Source: Echiichthys vipera (Eukaryota > Chordata > Actinopteri > Perciformes > Trachinidae). Taken from it: a stretch of DNA of 64,000 nt. The notes beneath the pieces were generated by a model. That model did not search any database. It was not told the DNA's origin and was given only the letters and a program-made list of their open reading frames with translations. Each line of letters starts with the position of its first letter. The stretch's first letter is position 1. The stretch is taken from contig OY829660.1 of NCBI GenBank assembly GCA_963691815.1, forward strand, positions 1,485,415-1,549,414. Direction: 5' to 3'. Below are positions 54,201-63,658 of the stretch, in pieces. A program made the position numbers and the translations under genes.

Positions 54201-54752
54201 CATCAATGAGTTTAGAGGCGGTCCTTAACGTAAACCCAGCCTCCACTGTAGCGTCTGTTCTATGCGCCTTATAATGCGGTGCGCCTTATAATGCGGAAAA
54301 TACTGTAATCCCAAACCATCACAATCACTGGATTTAATCCTTTTCTCTGGGATCTGGGAGAAAATGAGCTCTGGGTTGGGACTTGCGGACAGTTTGTGAG
54401 CTCGTCTGTGTGTTTCTGTTTCAGATCAGTGAGGAGCTGGAGAAGGTGAAGCAGGAGATGGAGGAGAAGGGCAGCAGCATGTCTGACGGAGGTGACGCTC
54501 GTGTCTGATTCTCTGTGTGTGTTCAGCCGTCTTTGTTTGGTTCTGACCGTGTGTCTGCGTTCGTCTGCAGCTCCGGTGGTGAAGATCAAGCAGAGTCTGA
54601 CCAAGTTGAAGCAGGAGATCGTTCAGATGAACGTGAGGACCGGCGTCGTCGAGCACACGCTGCTGCAGGCCAAGCTCAAAGAGAAGTCCAACATGACACG
54701 GGACATGCACGCCACCAACATCCCTGAGGCCGCCGCCGGCCCCTTCTCTTAG
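43848..54752 (+). CDS. ift57: Intraflagellar transport protein 57 (IFT57/HIPPI), 11 exons
   Basis: Subunit of the IFT-B (peripheral, IFT-B2) complex that carries cargo along cilia. Exons: 43848-44002, 45083-45257, 47402-47520, 47849-47939, 48987-49055, 49148-49270, 49825-49896, 51741-51872, 53236-53298, 54425-54491, 54571-54752. All introns are GT-AG and the joined frame is 415 residues (human 429). The N-terminal half holds the calponin-homology-like fold, with AAWLINEAGRPF and EYDEPNATVSNILAELRAF. The middle is acidic (EEESVLEDDAELTL). VERVLPQLKVTIRTDNKDWR leads into the C-terminal coiled coil, with SSREKYINNQLEHL and KERYQQASGGVTERTR. It ends LKEKSNMTRDMHAT then AAGPFS. Introns 1, 2, 4, 7 and 8 are loaded with arrays or transposons; the 3' end overlaps a minisatellite. 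Confidence 0.97.
43985..44580 (+). repeat. Tandem amplification of ift57 exon-1 splice donor with (AC)n
   Basis: The exon-1 end and its donor (CACCTGTCCAG|GTGAGA, GT at 44003) recur as degenerate copies with GT at 44123, 44226, 44320, 44432, 44484 and 44566, each preceded by ACACACTGTTTAACA-type sequence and separated by (AC)n with CAGGTAACAC. The unit is about 80-120 bp. Confidence 0.9.
44587..44899 (+). mobile_element. Pogo/Tigger-type fragment, copy 1
   Basis: Starts in the N-terminal coding region: ATGGCTCCTGTTAAGAGACA opens a frame with KRHAYDAEFTLKAIS and MNQSMVPKWRKQQDD, the helix-turn-helix of pogo/Tigger-like transposases. It stops soon after an internal deletion. The right end is TAGTGCGGAAAATACGGTA, the family's terminal repeat. 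The left part is missing, cut at the AC array. Confidence 0.75.
45311..45507 (-). mobile_element. LINE 3'-end fragment (as at 18042)
   Basis: Reverse-complement copy: CTCATCTCATCTTCAGCC, then CCTGAGGCGTTCCCAGGCCA, truncated at CAGCTGGAC. In ift57 intron 2. Confidence 0.65.
45508..46454 (-). mobile_element. LINE-derived segment with reverse-transcriptase C-terminal frame
   Basis: The minus frame 46200-46463 has PTRSLRSEDAGLLVVPRVPK and FSYQAPLLWNQLPSVILEAD, then FKSKLKTFLFDKA. This matches the well-known C-terminus of fish LINE polyproteins. A plus-strand LINE 3'-end copy (45850-46164) lies inside. The rest (45508-45849) is unassigned repeat-like sequence. Confidence 0.6.
46455..46806 (+). 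mobile_element. tRNA-derived SINE, complete
   Basis: Box A TAGCTCAGTCCATA (46464-46477) and box B GGATTGAGTCC (46508-46518), a unique body with GAGAGGTGCCAGTTCATCTC, and a tail AATTTCCCC...GGATTAATAAAGTAA followed by TTC repeats. Same family as 28718. It interrupts the surrounding LINE-derived repeat, which resumes at about 46807. Confidence 0.75.
46807..47100. mobile_element. Dispersed fish repeat, resumed flank
   Basis: Contains AAGTTCGACTCTATGATTTT and GAAGCTAAAACAGGAGAAAC, blocks I recall as common in fish repeats of this type. No exon before 47402. Confidence 0.4.
47662..47811 (+). mobile_element. Left half of a Harbinger-type MITE
   Basis: Begins GGGCGCCCTCCCACTGTGCC and breaks off at CACACGCATTG, 37 bp before ift57 exon 4. 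The missing right part of a MITE of this family is found at 49331-49533. Confidence 0.75.
48225..48930. repeat. (CA)n and decayed AT-rich tandem in ift57 intron 4
   Basis: A CA run (48227-48296) is followed by diverged repetition of blocks such as GACATTTTAACTCATAA and TTTTATCTCGTTATTAGGAC. Confidence 0.7.
49331..49533 (+). mobile_element. Right half of a Harbinger-type MITE
   Basis: Starts within the family at CACATAAAATGACCTCAG and runs to GTGTGTGTGCGCCC at the right terminal repeat. Between ift57 exons 6 and 7. Confidence 0.75.
50160..50240 (+). mobile_element. MITE fragment (hAT-like)
   Basis: GCAGGGAAGTCAAAGTCAAA to AACGAGCCGAGGGCCGAAC resembles a widespread fish MITE beginning CAGGGGTGTCAAA. 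The right end is lost at the pogo-type fragment. Confidence 0.4.
50243..50610 (+). mobile_element. Pogo/Tigger-type fragment, copy 2
   Basis: Same deleted structure as copy 1, with a further small deletion just after AACCAATCAATG. The right end is TAGTGCGGAAAATACGGT. Confidence 0.75.
50867..51705 (+). repeat. G-rich minisatellite (GGGTCTT / GGGTCCTT) in ift57 intron 7
   Basis: About 110 alternating 7- and 8-base units with GGCTCTT variants. The coding strand has a GGG every 7-8 bases over more than 800 bases, meeting the usual four-GGG quadruplex rule many times. It stops about 35 bp before the exon-8 acceptor. The Leu-Gly-Ser and Pro-Lys-Asp frames are artefacts. Confidence 0.97.
52065..53098. 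repeat. 21-bp minisatellite in ift57 intron 8
   Basis: About 49 units of TTTATGATACAAAGTCTTTAT type with TTCAAAG, AATTATG and TTACAAAG variants. Begins about 190 bp after exon 8. Confidence 0.97.
53352..53660 (-). mobile_element. LINE 3'-end fragment (as at 18042)
   Basis: Reverse-complement copy, longer on its 5' side than the others (to CTACTCCGAGTTCCTCACGG). It begins 54 bp after ift57 exon 9 and ends at the pogo-type element. Confidence 0.7.
53661..54309 (+). mobile_element. Pogo/Tigger-type element, longest copy
   Basis: Includes the leader (GGACCAATATTGAGCCACAA), the ATG at 53888 and more of the transposase N-terminal region than the other copies; a frameshift after KKTEQSLEG breaks the frame. 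The right end is AATGCGGAAAATACTGTAA. The left terminal repeat is missing. Confidence 0.75.
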
Positions 54753-55443
54753 GTCCACCTCCACGTCGGCCCCTTCTCTTAAGTCCAACTCCACACCCAT
54801 CCCTTCCCTTAGGTCCACCTCTACACCGGTCCCTTCTCTAAGGTCCACCTCCACGCCGGTCCCTTTTCTTAGGTCCACCTTCTCTAAGGTCCACCTCCAC
54901 GCCGGTCCCTTTTCTTAGGTCCACCTTCTCTTAGGTCCACCTCCATGCTGGTCCCTTCTCTAAGGTCCACCTCCACGCCGGGACATTCTCTAAGGTCCAC
55001 CTCCACACCGGTCCCTTCCCTAAGATCCACATTCTCTTTGGTCCACCTCCACGCTGGTCCCTTCTCTTAGTTCCACCTCCACGTCGGTCCCTTCTTTAAG
55101 GTCCACTTCCACACTGGTCCCTTCTCTTGGGTCCACCTCAACACCGGTCCCTTCTCCACGCCAGTCCCTTCTCCACGCCAGTCCCTTTCTCTTAGGTCCA
55201 CCTCTATTACGGTCCCTTCTCTTAGGTCCACCTCCACGCCGGTCCCTTCTCTTAGGTCCACCTCCACGCCGGGCCCTTCTCTTAGGTCCACCTCCACGCC
55301 GGGCCCTTCTCTTAGGTCCACCTCAACGCCTGTCCCTTCTCTAAGGTCCACCTCAACGCCAGTCCCTTCTCTTAGGTCCACCTCCACGCCAGTCCCTTCT
55401 CTTAGGTCCACCTCCATGCCGGCCCCTTCTCTAAGGTCCACCT
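54736..55443. repeat. 30-bp minisatellite overlapping the ift57 stop codon
   Basis: About 23 units of GGTCCACCTCCACGCCGGTC plus CCTTCTCTTA. The first GCCGGCCCCTTCTCTTAG is the end of the ift57 coding region, so stop codon and final codons belong to the array. The rest is 3' UTR if the signal at 55720 is used. Confidence 0.95.
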
Positions 55444-55719
55444 TACCAAAAATGGAACGGGCGATACCCGCTCACACTCCGCTCTCATGTTCCAGTTGGA
55501 TCCTTCAAACTTTGTGGAGTTTCACCTAAAAACTGAACATAAACTAACTTTATATTTCAAAAACATTATTTTTGTATTTGCAGCAGCGTCTTGTTCTTTA
55601 ACATTTGAAGTTGAACAGTTAATCCATTTGGTACTTTGTCTTGAATGTCACTTATTTATGACTCAGCTTCGTTTCTATATGAATAGTATTTGACATATTT
55701 TTTGTGTATTTGAACAGAA

Positions 55720-55725
55720 AATAAA
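55720..55725 (+). terminator. Probable ift57 polyadenylation signal
   Basis: AATAAA about 970 bp after the stop, in AT-rich sequence following the minisatellite. Confidence 0.5.
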
Positions 55726-55729
55726 TGTT

Positions 55730-56590
55730 GATGCAGGTAATAATCTGTCTTCAGACGTCGCCAACAGATGCACTATTTGTTCCTGGAGTGAAATATTTAA
55801 ACTTCAACAGTTAAAGGTAAATTTGCAGCCTATATCAGGTACAGTTGTGGAATCATGAAAGTAATATATGATCCTTCAGATGTGGTTACAAGTACGTCCA
55901 TGTTTTTAATCAGAATTCAAGAAGTCAGAGACGTTTTTAACGAGTAGCCCTCTCTCCCATCTTCTCTATCAGACCTGAATGCAGCATCAGTTGGAATTGG
56001 GTCGCTTTCTTCTGACTCTTTATCTTTGGGCGGGAGGTTCGAGGTTCTCCGTTCCCTCTGCTGTTTTAAGGATGAGGGACTGATATTTTCCCGTCTTGTG
56101 TTCGTGTGACTCCTAGACTATTACACTGTGTCCTGACAGCATGTCCTTTAAAGTATTTTATGACTGTTTAGTGTGATAACTTCTTATGTCAGTCAACTGT
56201 TTTTAACCAAAGAAAGAAAAGTGAACAGAAAGAGTGAGGGAGAGTCAGAGAAATATATCGCCATCACCAAAACCTGAGGACAACACAAAGTACGTTACAC
56301 CTAAAAATGTTTGTTTGCAGATGTGGAGCAGGTTAGGACGGCTGCATTTAATGAGGAAACAACAACAAGTGCTGCTCCTCGTCCTGGAACGCAGAAAAGC
56401 CTGATAACCTCTCCCTGCTCTCAAACACACATAGTTCCTTGTTCCCTCCCCTTCAGATCCACACTGTGAGGATGGGTGTAACCAACCTGAGCTGACGATC
56501 CCCATTCACTGCAGTGACATGTTGTTGAGATCAGAGCTCAAACTAGTTTCACTTCTGAGGAAGTGAGACTCAGACAGCCGTTGTTACTGA
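55730..56590. other. ift57-TRIM intergenic region
   Basis: No exon or array seen. It must hold the TRIM gene promoter or an upstream noncoding exon. Confidence 0.4.
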
Positions 56591-56597
56591 GAGGGAG

Positions 56598-58265
56598 ATG
56601 GCGCAGAAAGGAGTTCAGCTGAACCAGGAAAACTTCTCTTGTTCGATCTGTCTGGATCTACTGAAGGATCCGGTGACTCTTCCCTGTGGACACAGCTACT
56701 GCCTGAGCTGTGTTAAACTCCACTGGGATGAAGAAGATAAGAAGCACGTCCACACTTGCCCTCAGTGCAGGAAGTTCTTTGTACCGAGGCCTGCCCTGGT
56801 GAAAAACACCTTGTTGGCAGATGTAGTGGAGGAACTGAAGAAGACTGGACTCCAAGCTGCTCCTGGTGATCACTGCTATGCTGGACCTGAAGATGTGGCG
56901 TGTGATGTCTGCACCGGGAGGAAACTGAAAGCTCTCAAGTCCTGTCTGGTGTGTCTGATCTCTTACTGTGATCAACACCTTCAGCCTCACTATGAATCTG
57001 CTGCCTTTAAAAAACACCAGCTGGTGGAGCCCTCCAAGACGCTGCAGGAGAACATCTGCTCTCGTCACGATGAGGTGATGAAGATGTTCTGCCGCACTGA
57101 TCAGCAGTGTATCTGTTATCTGTGCTCTGTGGACCAACACAAAGGCCACGACACGGTCTCAGCTGCAGCAGAGAGGAGCGAGAGGCAGAGAGAGGTCGAG
57201 GGGAGTCGACTAAACATCCAGCAGAGGATCCAGGACAGAGAGAACGATGTGAAGCTGCTTCAGCAGGAGGTGGAGGCCATCAACCGCTCTGCTGATGAAG
57301 CAGTGGAGGACAGTGAGAGGAGCTTCAGCGAGCTGATCCATCTCCTGGAGCAAAGACGCTCTGAAGTGAAGCAGCAGCTCAGATCCCAGCAGGACACTGA
57401 AGTGAGTCGAGTCAAAGAGCTTCAGGAGGAGCTGGAGCAGGAGATCACTGAGCTGAAGAGGAGAGACGCTGAGCTGGAGCAGCTCTCACACACAGAGGAC
57501 CACAGCCAGTTTCTACACAGCTACACCTCCCTGTCTCCACTCAGTCCGTCTGCATCCAGCCTCAACGTCCGTCCTCTGAGACACTTTGAGGACGTGACAG
57601 CAGCCGTGTCAGAACTCAGAGAGAAACTACAGGACGTCCTGAGAGAGGGACAGACAAACGTCTCACTGACTGAAGTGGATGTTTTACTGTCACAACCAGA
57701 ACCAGAGCCCAGGACCGAAGCGGACTTCTTAAAATACTCATGTGAACTCACACTGGATCCAAACACAGCAAACTCCTGTCTTTCTTTATCTGAGGGGAAC
57801 AGAAAAGCAACAGTAATGAGAAAAATACAGTCTTATTCAAGTCACCCAGACAGATTCACTGGATGGATTCAGGTCCTGAGTAGAGAGAGTCTGACTGGAC
57901 GTTGTTACTGGGAGGTGGAGTGGACCGGTTTTGGAGTTTCTGTAGCAGTCACATACAAGAACATCAGCAGAGACGGGGGCTCGAGGGAAAGTGGATTTGG
58001 CCAAAATGACAAATCTTGGGTGTTAGATTGTGACGATACCGGTTATAAGTTTTGGTACAAGGGTAACAGAGCTCCCGTCTCAGGTCCTCGGTCCTCCAGA
58101 GTGGGAGTGTACCTGGATCACAGAGCAGGTGTTCTGTCCTTCTACAGCGTCTCTGGAACCAGGACTCTCCTCCACAGAGTCCAGACCACGTTCACACGGC
58201 CTCTCTACGCTGGACTCAGGTTTTCTTATTCTGACGTCAGTGCTGAGTTCTGCAAACTGAGATAG
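56598..58265 (+). CDS. TRIM family E3 ubiquitin ligase with PRY/SPRY (TRIM16-like)
   Basis: Single uninterrupted frame of 555 residues. Residues 15-57 are a C3HC4 RING (CSICLDLLKDPVTLPCGHSY, closing CPQC). Residues 102-131 form B-box 1 and 154-184 B-box 2 (ICSRHDEVMKMFC ... HKGH). About 190-300 is a Glu/Lys/Leu-rich coiled coil. About 380-555 is PRY/SPRY (LTLDPNTANSCLSLSEGN, GRCYWEVEW, YLDHRAGVLSFYSVSG). This is the RBCC-B30.2 layout of the large fish TRIM families, which act as ubiquitin ligases, often in innate antiviral responses. The intronless body and sequence suggest the group annotated TRIM16-like in fish; the exact orthologue cannot be named. The start follows a GAGATGG context with all RING cysteines intact. 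Confidence 0.92.
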   Translation: MAQKGVQLNQENFSCSICLDLLKDPVTLPCGHSYCLSCVKLHWDEEDKKHVHTCPQCRKFFVPRPALVKNTLLADVVEELKKTGLQAAPGDHCYAGPEDVACDVCTGRKLKALKSCLVCLISYCDQHLQPHYESAAFKKHQLVEPSKTLQENICSRHDEVMKMFCRTDQQCICYLCSVDQHKGHDTVSAAAERSERQREVEGSRLNIQQRIQDRENDVKLLQQEVEAINRSADEAVEDSERSFSELIHLLEQRRSEVKQQLRSQQDTEVSRVKELQEELEQEITELKRRDAELEQLSHTEDHSQFLHSYTSLSPLSPSASSLNVRPLRHFEDVTAAVSELREKLQDVLREGQTNVSLTEVDVLLSQPEPEPRTEADFLKYSCELTLDPNTANSCLSLSEGNRKATVMRKIQSYSSHPDRFTGWIQVLSRESLTGRCYWEVEWTGFGVSVAVTYKNISRDGGSRESGFGQNDKSWVLDCDDTGYKFWYKGNRAPVSGPRSSRVGVYLDHRAGVLSFYSVSGTRTLLHRVQTTFTRPLYAGLRFSYSDVSAEFCKLR

Positions 58266-58558
58266 TCTCGTCTCTGCGGTTCCTCTGTCCTGAATGCCAT
58301 TTATTACTCATCTTCATTTGTTTATCTTCTATCTGTCCATCTCTTATTTTATCAGTTGTCCAAAGTCGCAACAACGAGGCTGAAGCTGATACCGGAAACT
58401 GTGGTATTTCCCCTTCAAAATAAGAGTAATGTCAATATGCAGGGAAACATATTACAAAGATAAGAGCTGCTGTCTGAGGCAGTGACATATTTATCATAAA
58501 CATTGAGTTCTTTATTATTTTTCGTGTACTGTTTCTTTAAACCTCATGTTTCCTTTTA

Positions 58559-58564
58559 ATAAAG
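58559..58564 (+). terminator. TRIM gene polyadenylation signal
   Basis: AATAAA, 294 bp after the stop. Confidence 0.65.
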
Positions 58565-58724
58565 AAGGAATTTCATTTTACAGGGAAACTTGTTTTTAAC
58601 GACATACGACAATAAATGCTTTGACTTTAACATTCACTGATGTTTTTACTGGTTCATAATGTGCAGAAAACACTTTTACATAAAGATGAAGCATCATCCT
58701 AATAAACATGTCTTTTTGTGGTGG

Positions 58725-59450
58725 TTTTGCATCTTTTTTTAGTCATTTTGCATCTTTTTGTGGTGGTTTTGCATCTATTTTTAGTCATTTTGCATCTTTT
58801 TGTGCTGATTTTGCATCTATTTTTAGTCATTTTGCATCTTTTTGTGGTGGTTTTGCATCTATTTTTAGTCATTTTGCATCTTTTTGTGCTGGTTTTGCAT
58901 CTATTTTTATTCATTTTGCATCTTTTTGTGGTGGTTTTGCATCTATTTTTAATCATTTTGCATCTTTTTGTGCTGGTTTTGCATCTATTTTTAGTCATTT
59001 TGCATCTTTTTGTGCTGGTTTTGCATCTATTTTTAGTCATTTTGCATCTTTTTGTGGTGGTTTTGCATCTATTTTTAGTCATTTTGCATCTTTTTGTGCT
59101 GGTTTTGCATCTATTTTAAGTCATTTTGCATCTTTTTGTGCTGGTTTTGCATCTATTTTTATTCATTTTGCATCTTTTTGTGGTGGTTTTGCATCTATTT
59201 TTAGTCATTTTGCATCTTTTTGTGCTGGTTTTGCATCTATTTTAAGTCATTTTGCATCTTTTTGTGCTGGTTTTGCATCTATTTTTAGTCATTTTGCATC
59301 TTTTTGTGCTGGTTTTGCATCTATTTTAAGTCATTTTGCATCTTTTTGTGCTGGTTTTGCATCTATTTTTAGTCATTTTGCATCTTTTTGTGGTTTTGCA
59401 TCTATTTTTAGTCATTTTGCATCTTTTTGTGGTTTGCATCTATTTTTCGT
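58725..59450. repeat. 42-bp minisatellite
   Basis: About 17 units of TTTTGCATCTTTTTGTGGTG plus GTTTTGCATCTATTTTTAGT plus CA, with GTGCTGG alternatives. As 42 is divisible by three, open frames of up to 251 codons arise on plus and a Cys/Lys/Thr-rich one on minus; these are not genes. Confidence 0.97.
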
Positions 59451-59508
59451 GCTTTTACTTTGAAAGCCCTGACCGGACCCTGTATGGCTCTGTGTTTTAC
59501 TTTGACAG

Positions 59509-60021
59509 GTGTTTCCGGTGTGTGGGCGAGGTCCGGTGGCAGCTGCGGAGCTTCAGATCAACACTTTCCAACACGAACGCGACATTTGAACCAAATCGCA
59601 TCAGAAGAAGATTCAAAGGTGGATTTGACCTGAGGAGCTTTTATTTTCCACAGCAGCAGGAAACTCCCGAGGACCCAGAGCCGTGAGTTCACTTCCGCCC
59701 CCTTCTTTCTCTCTTTGTCTGCAGATTCTGAAAAAAGGAAACAAGAAAACATGAAAACATGAAAAACAGAAACAAACAGGCGGCGCTTTGTTAAAGAGCG
59801 GAAATCACCTCCTTCTTTAATGTGTTTACCGCAAAGAGCAGATTTATTATTGTCAGAATTCTGTTTATTATTATTAATAAGTCTGATAATAACACGCAGG
59901 AGGACTGAGACAGACTTTATTATGGAGATATTAAGTGTTAACTTATATTAATTATTATTGTTGCAGCTTCAAACAGAGACTGAGCCGCTGTGTGAACAAT
60001 GTGAAGGACTCAACTATCTAA
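59509..60021 (+). CDS. Two candidate 3'-terminal exons of an unrecognised gene
   Basis: Exon 59509-59682 (174 bp) is preceded by GTTTTACTTTGACAG and followed by GTGAGT. Exon 59967-60021 is preceded by TTATTATTGTTGCAG and ends in TAA. Joined, the frame stays open across the junction and gives about 75 residues, including CVGEVRWQLRSF, FEPNRIRRRFKGGFDLRSFY and FKQRLSRCVNNVKDSTI. The first exon starts inside a codon, or is part of a frame open since 59336, so a 5' part is missing or lies beyond the array. I do not recognise the protein. Confidence 0.35.
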
Positions 60022-60295
60022 AGAACCATACAATAATCATAATATACATTAATAATAATCATAATCATAATATACATTAATAATAATATACAATAATCAT
60101 AATAATAATCATAATAATCATATTAATATACAATAACACAAGACGAAGCATTGATAACGATGTGAAATTGCTTCAAAGTGAGAGAAAAACTTCACTTCTG
60201 ACAAACTTCAACACTTAGTTTGAATATTTTAGGATTATTAAATATTATTATAATATTATTATCAGATTAGTGTCAAAACAGAGCATCACAGATAC
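60022..60295. other. AT-rich spacer with (AATAATCAT)n
   Basis: Short AAT/ATC repeats. ATTAAA at about 60238 could be a polyadenylation signal for the exons just upstream. Confidence 0.4.
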
Positions 60296-60297
60296 TT

Positions 60298-60705
60298 TTA
60301 GCATCTTTTTTTAGTCATTTTGCATCTTTTTTGAGTCATTTTGCATCTTTTTTGAGTCATTTTGCATCTTTTTTGAGTCATTTTGCATCTTTTTGAGTCA
60401 TTTTGCATCTTTTTTGAGTCATTTTGCATCTTTTTTTGAGTCATTTTGCATCTTTTTTGAGTCATTTTGCATCTTTTTTAATCACTTTGCATCTTTTTTG
60501 AGTCATTTTGCATCTTTTTTTAATCATTTTGCATCTTTTTTTAGTCAATTTGCATCTTTTTTTAGTCATTTTGCATCTTTTTGAGTCATTTTGCATCTTT
60601 TTTAATCATTTTGCATCTTTTTTGAGTCATTTTGCATCTTTTGAGTCATTTTGCATCTTTTTTGAGTCATTTTGCATCTTTTTTTGGTGGTTTTGCATCT
60701 ATTTA
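60298..60705. repeat. 21-bp minisatellite related to 58725 array
   Basis: About 19 units of TTTTGCATCTTTTTTGAGTC plus A. Its last unit, TTTTTGGTGGTTTTGCATCT, is identical in kind to the 42-bp array upstream. Confidence 0.95.
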
Positions 60706-60795
60706 TCAGAGTATTTTGAAGATGGAGCATCATAAAAACAGAAAGTTGCTTTAAAACAACATTTTACAGAAGAATTAATAAGAAAAAAAGACTTT

Positions 60796-60928
<133 letters not shown>

Positions 60929-61778
60929 ATGGTTTGATCCATCCTTGTGTTTCCTGTTACGCGTTTTCCTCCAGCATCAGCAGCTCCATCACAGACACAC
61001 TGCTGCTGCTGCTGCTGCAAAGCATGCTGGGAAACCGAGGGTGGAAGAGCCCATTGTGACACATATGTGGGGGGGGTTAAATAAATTAAATAAATTAAAT
61101 AAATGTTCATTAATACGGAGGAGAGAAAAATGAACCCATAGGTAAATGATGATATTTTGTGTCATAAATGCACCAAAATAATATTATTAAAAATAAAAGA
61201 TTCTTTAGTTTCTGTTTTTCTAAAAGCAACAAAACTATTTATTATTTGTGTTTTCTGCACTTTAACTCATATTTCTCTGATATTCTTGTTTTATTTTTTA
61301 TTTAATTTATTTCATTGTTTTCATTTTTGATGTAAATTTTATTTTAAGTTTTTCTTTCCGATGTTTTTAATTTTAATTTGTTTCATGTGAAGAATTTTGA
61401 ATTAATGAGCTAAACACAAAAACTTTACTTCTGTTATAATAAATTCATATCTTAAAATAATGAATTAATATCTTTTAATAATGAATTAATATTTTAAATA
61501 ATGAATTAATACATTTTAATAAAGATTAGTTATCTTTAAATAATTATCAAATATCCTTAAATAATGATTAAATATCTTTAAATCATCACTTCATATATTT
61601 AAATAATAAATTAATATCCTTAAACAATGACTTAATATCTTAAAATCTAAATTATTATATTTAAATAATGAATTATTTTCCTAATAAGGAACAAAAAATG
61701 TACTAGTTTTTTCAAAATAAGAGCATTTCTCAGTGTTTCTGTTTCCTCTTTTGTCAGAACTTTAAACAAAGACAGAAG
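60929..61778. other. AT-rich spacer, no gene seen
   Basis: Contains a short TGCTGCTGC run (about 61000) and serial AATAATGAATTAATATCTT-type decayed repeats (61440-61680). Confidence 0.5.
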
Positions 61779-61779
61779 A

Positions 61780-61781
61780 AC

Positions 61782-61818
<37 letters not shown>

Positions 61819-61937
61819 GTGCGTGTGTGTGTGTGTGTGTGTGCGTGTGTGCGTGTGTGTGTGTGTATGTGTGTGTGCGTGTGTGCGTGTGTGTGTGTGT
61901 GTGTGTGCGTGTGTGCGTGTGTGTATGTGTGTGTGCG

Positions 61938-61979
<42 letters not shown>

Positions 61980-62001
61980 CGTGTGTGTGTTCGTGTGTGT
62001 G

Positions 62002-62099
<98 letters not shown>

Positions 62100-62268
62100 C
62101 ATAACTTGTTTCTTCACGTGCACATGAGTGAAAATGTTCTCGTCTCTTTGGGGAGACTCTGCGGTGTTTGACCCCGGGGTCGCTGTGGCGTCTCCATGAC
62201 AACGACACGTCTGTGTGTGTGAGAGTTTCCTCCAGCAGACGCAGAGTTAACAGGAAGCGTGAGCTCAC

Positions 62269-62299
<31 letters not shown>

Positions 62300-62303
62300 G
62301 CGT

Positions 62304-62402
<99 letters not shown>
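61780..62402. repeat. (GT)n/(GTGC)n microsatellites, two blocks
   Basis: 61780-62096 is a GT run with regular GCGTGTGT and TATG interruptions. 62266-62402 is a second GT run with GTGCGTGTGC at its start. The spacer 62097-62265 has no supported exon. Confidence 0.95.
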
Positions 62403-62587
62403 TGCAGCTGCTGCAGGATGGAGCTGAAGAACCGACATTGACGCCAGTGTGGAGGTAAAAACACACTCTGTACAAACTTCCTGCTCTTCTGATTGTGTTT
62501 AAATGTTGTGATGGCCGCGCTCCTTCTTACGTTGTTGACATGCTCACTGAGTACACACCAGTGAGATCCCTTAGATCAGCAGCTGAA

Positions 62588-62640
62588 GAGCTCCTCACTA
62601 TAGATATAGATATATATATATAGATATAGTGAGGAGCTCA
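62588..62640. repeat. AT-centred palindrome
   Basis: GAGCTCCTCACTATA and its exact reverse complement flank a TATAGATATATATA-type centre, so the segment can form a hairpin or cruciform of about 52 bases. Confidence 0.85.
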
Positions 62641-62709
62641 TGGTGCTTTAAGTCACTATGGTCCGGCACACGAACGACGCTCTGCTACGACAGAGTCTTC
62701 TTTTAAAAG

Positions 62710-63205
62710 TACCGTATTCTCCGCACTACAGGAGCACCTGAAAACCTTCACATGTCTCAGTGCTCCTTATAACGCGGTGCTCCTTATATATGGACCAATA
62801 TTGAGCCACAACAGGTCTCCAACTACGGTGAGCAGCCGCCGACTCTATTTTCCCCGTAGAAGAAGTAACGCGCGGTGCATGTTGAGATATACGACTGCGT
62901 GAAGCGTGCCGTTTCATTTCCATGTGTGTGTTTGTGTAAAGAGCCCAAAATGGCTCCTGTTAAGAGACACGCTTACGACGCAGAGTTTACACTCAAGGCC
63001 ATTAGTCACGCAGTAGAACACGGGAACAGAGCAGCAGCCAGACAGTTTAACATGAACCAATCAATGGTGCCGAAGTGGAGGAAGCAACAAGACGACCTCC
63101 CCTGACTGTTGTGGTGACGTTCCCTTTAGCACAGCTCCATCTAATGGATGCAGAACGTAACCCCAGCCTCCACTGTAGCGTCTGTTCTATGCTCCTTATA
63201 ATATG
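62710..63205 (+). mobile_element. Pogo/Tigger-type MITE, copy 4 (left end present)
   Basis: The left terminal repeat is ACCGTATTCTCCGCACTACA. The leader and N-terminal transposase frame from 62949 (KRHAYDAEFTLKAIS) are present, with the same internal deletion as copies 1 and 2. The right end breaks off at CTCCTTATAATATGG and passes into the purine array. Confidence 0.75.
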
Positions 63206-63362
63206 GAAGAGTAGAAGGAAGAGGAGAAAGAAGAAGAGGAGGAGGAGGAGGAAGAGGAGTAGGAGGTAGAGGAGGAAGAGGTGGAGGAGGAGGAGGAAGA
63301 GGAGGAGGAGGAGGAATAGGAGGAGGAAGAGGAAAAGGAGGAGGAAGAGGAGGGAGGAGGGA

Positions 63363-63394
<32 letters not shown>

Positions 63395-63594
63395 GGATTA
63401 GGAGGAGGAGGGAGAGGGGGAAGAGGGAGAAGCAGGAGGAAGAGGAAGAGGAAGAGGAGGAGGGCGAGGAGGAGGAGGAGGAGGTGGAGGAGGGAGAGGA
63501 GGAGGAGGAGGAGGAGGAGGAATAGGAGGAGGAAGAGGAGGAGGATTAGGAGGAGGAAAAGGAGGAGGAGGAGGAGGAGGAGGAGGAGGAGGGA

Positions 63595-63641
<47 letters not shown>

Positions 63642-63658
63642 GCAGGAGGAGGAAGATC
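63206..63658. repeat. (GGA)n polypurine array
   Basis: About 450 bases of GGAGGA/GAAGAG on plus, almost free of pyrimidines. The Leu/Ser-rich minus frame is an artefact. Confidence 0.95.

Noticed and set aside
62407..62454. Possible small exon after the GT array (CAG acceptor, GTAAAA donor)
   Set aside because: In the frame required by the candidate exons upstream it hits a stop at once, and it has no other support.
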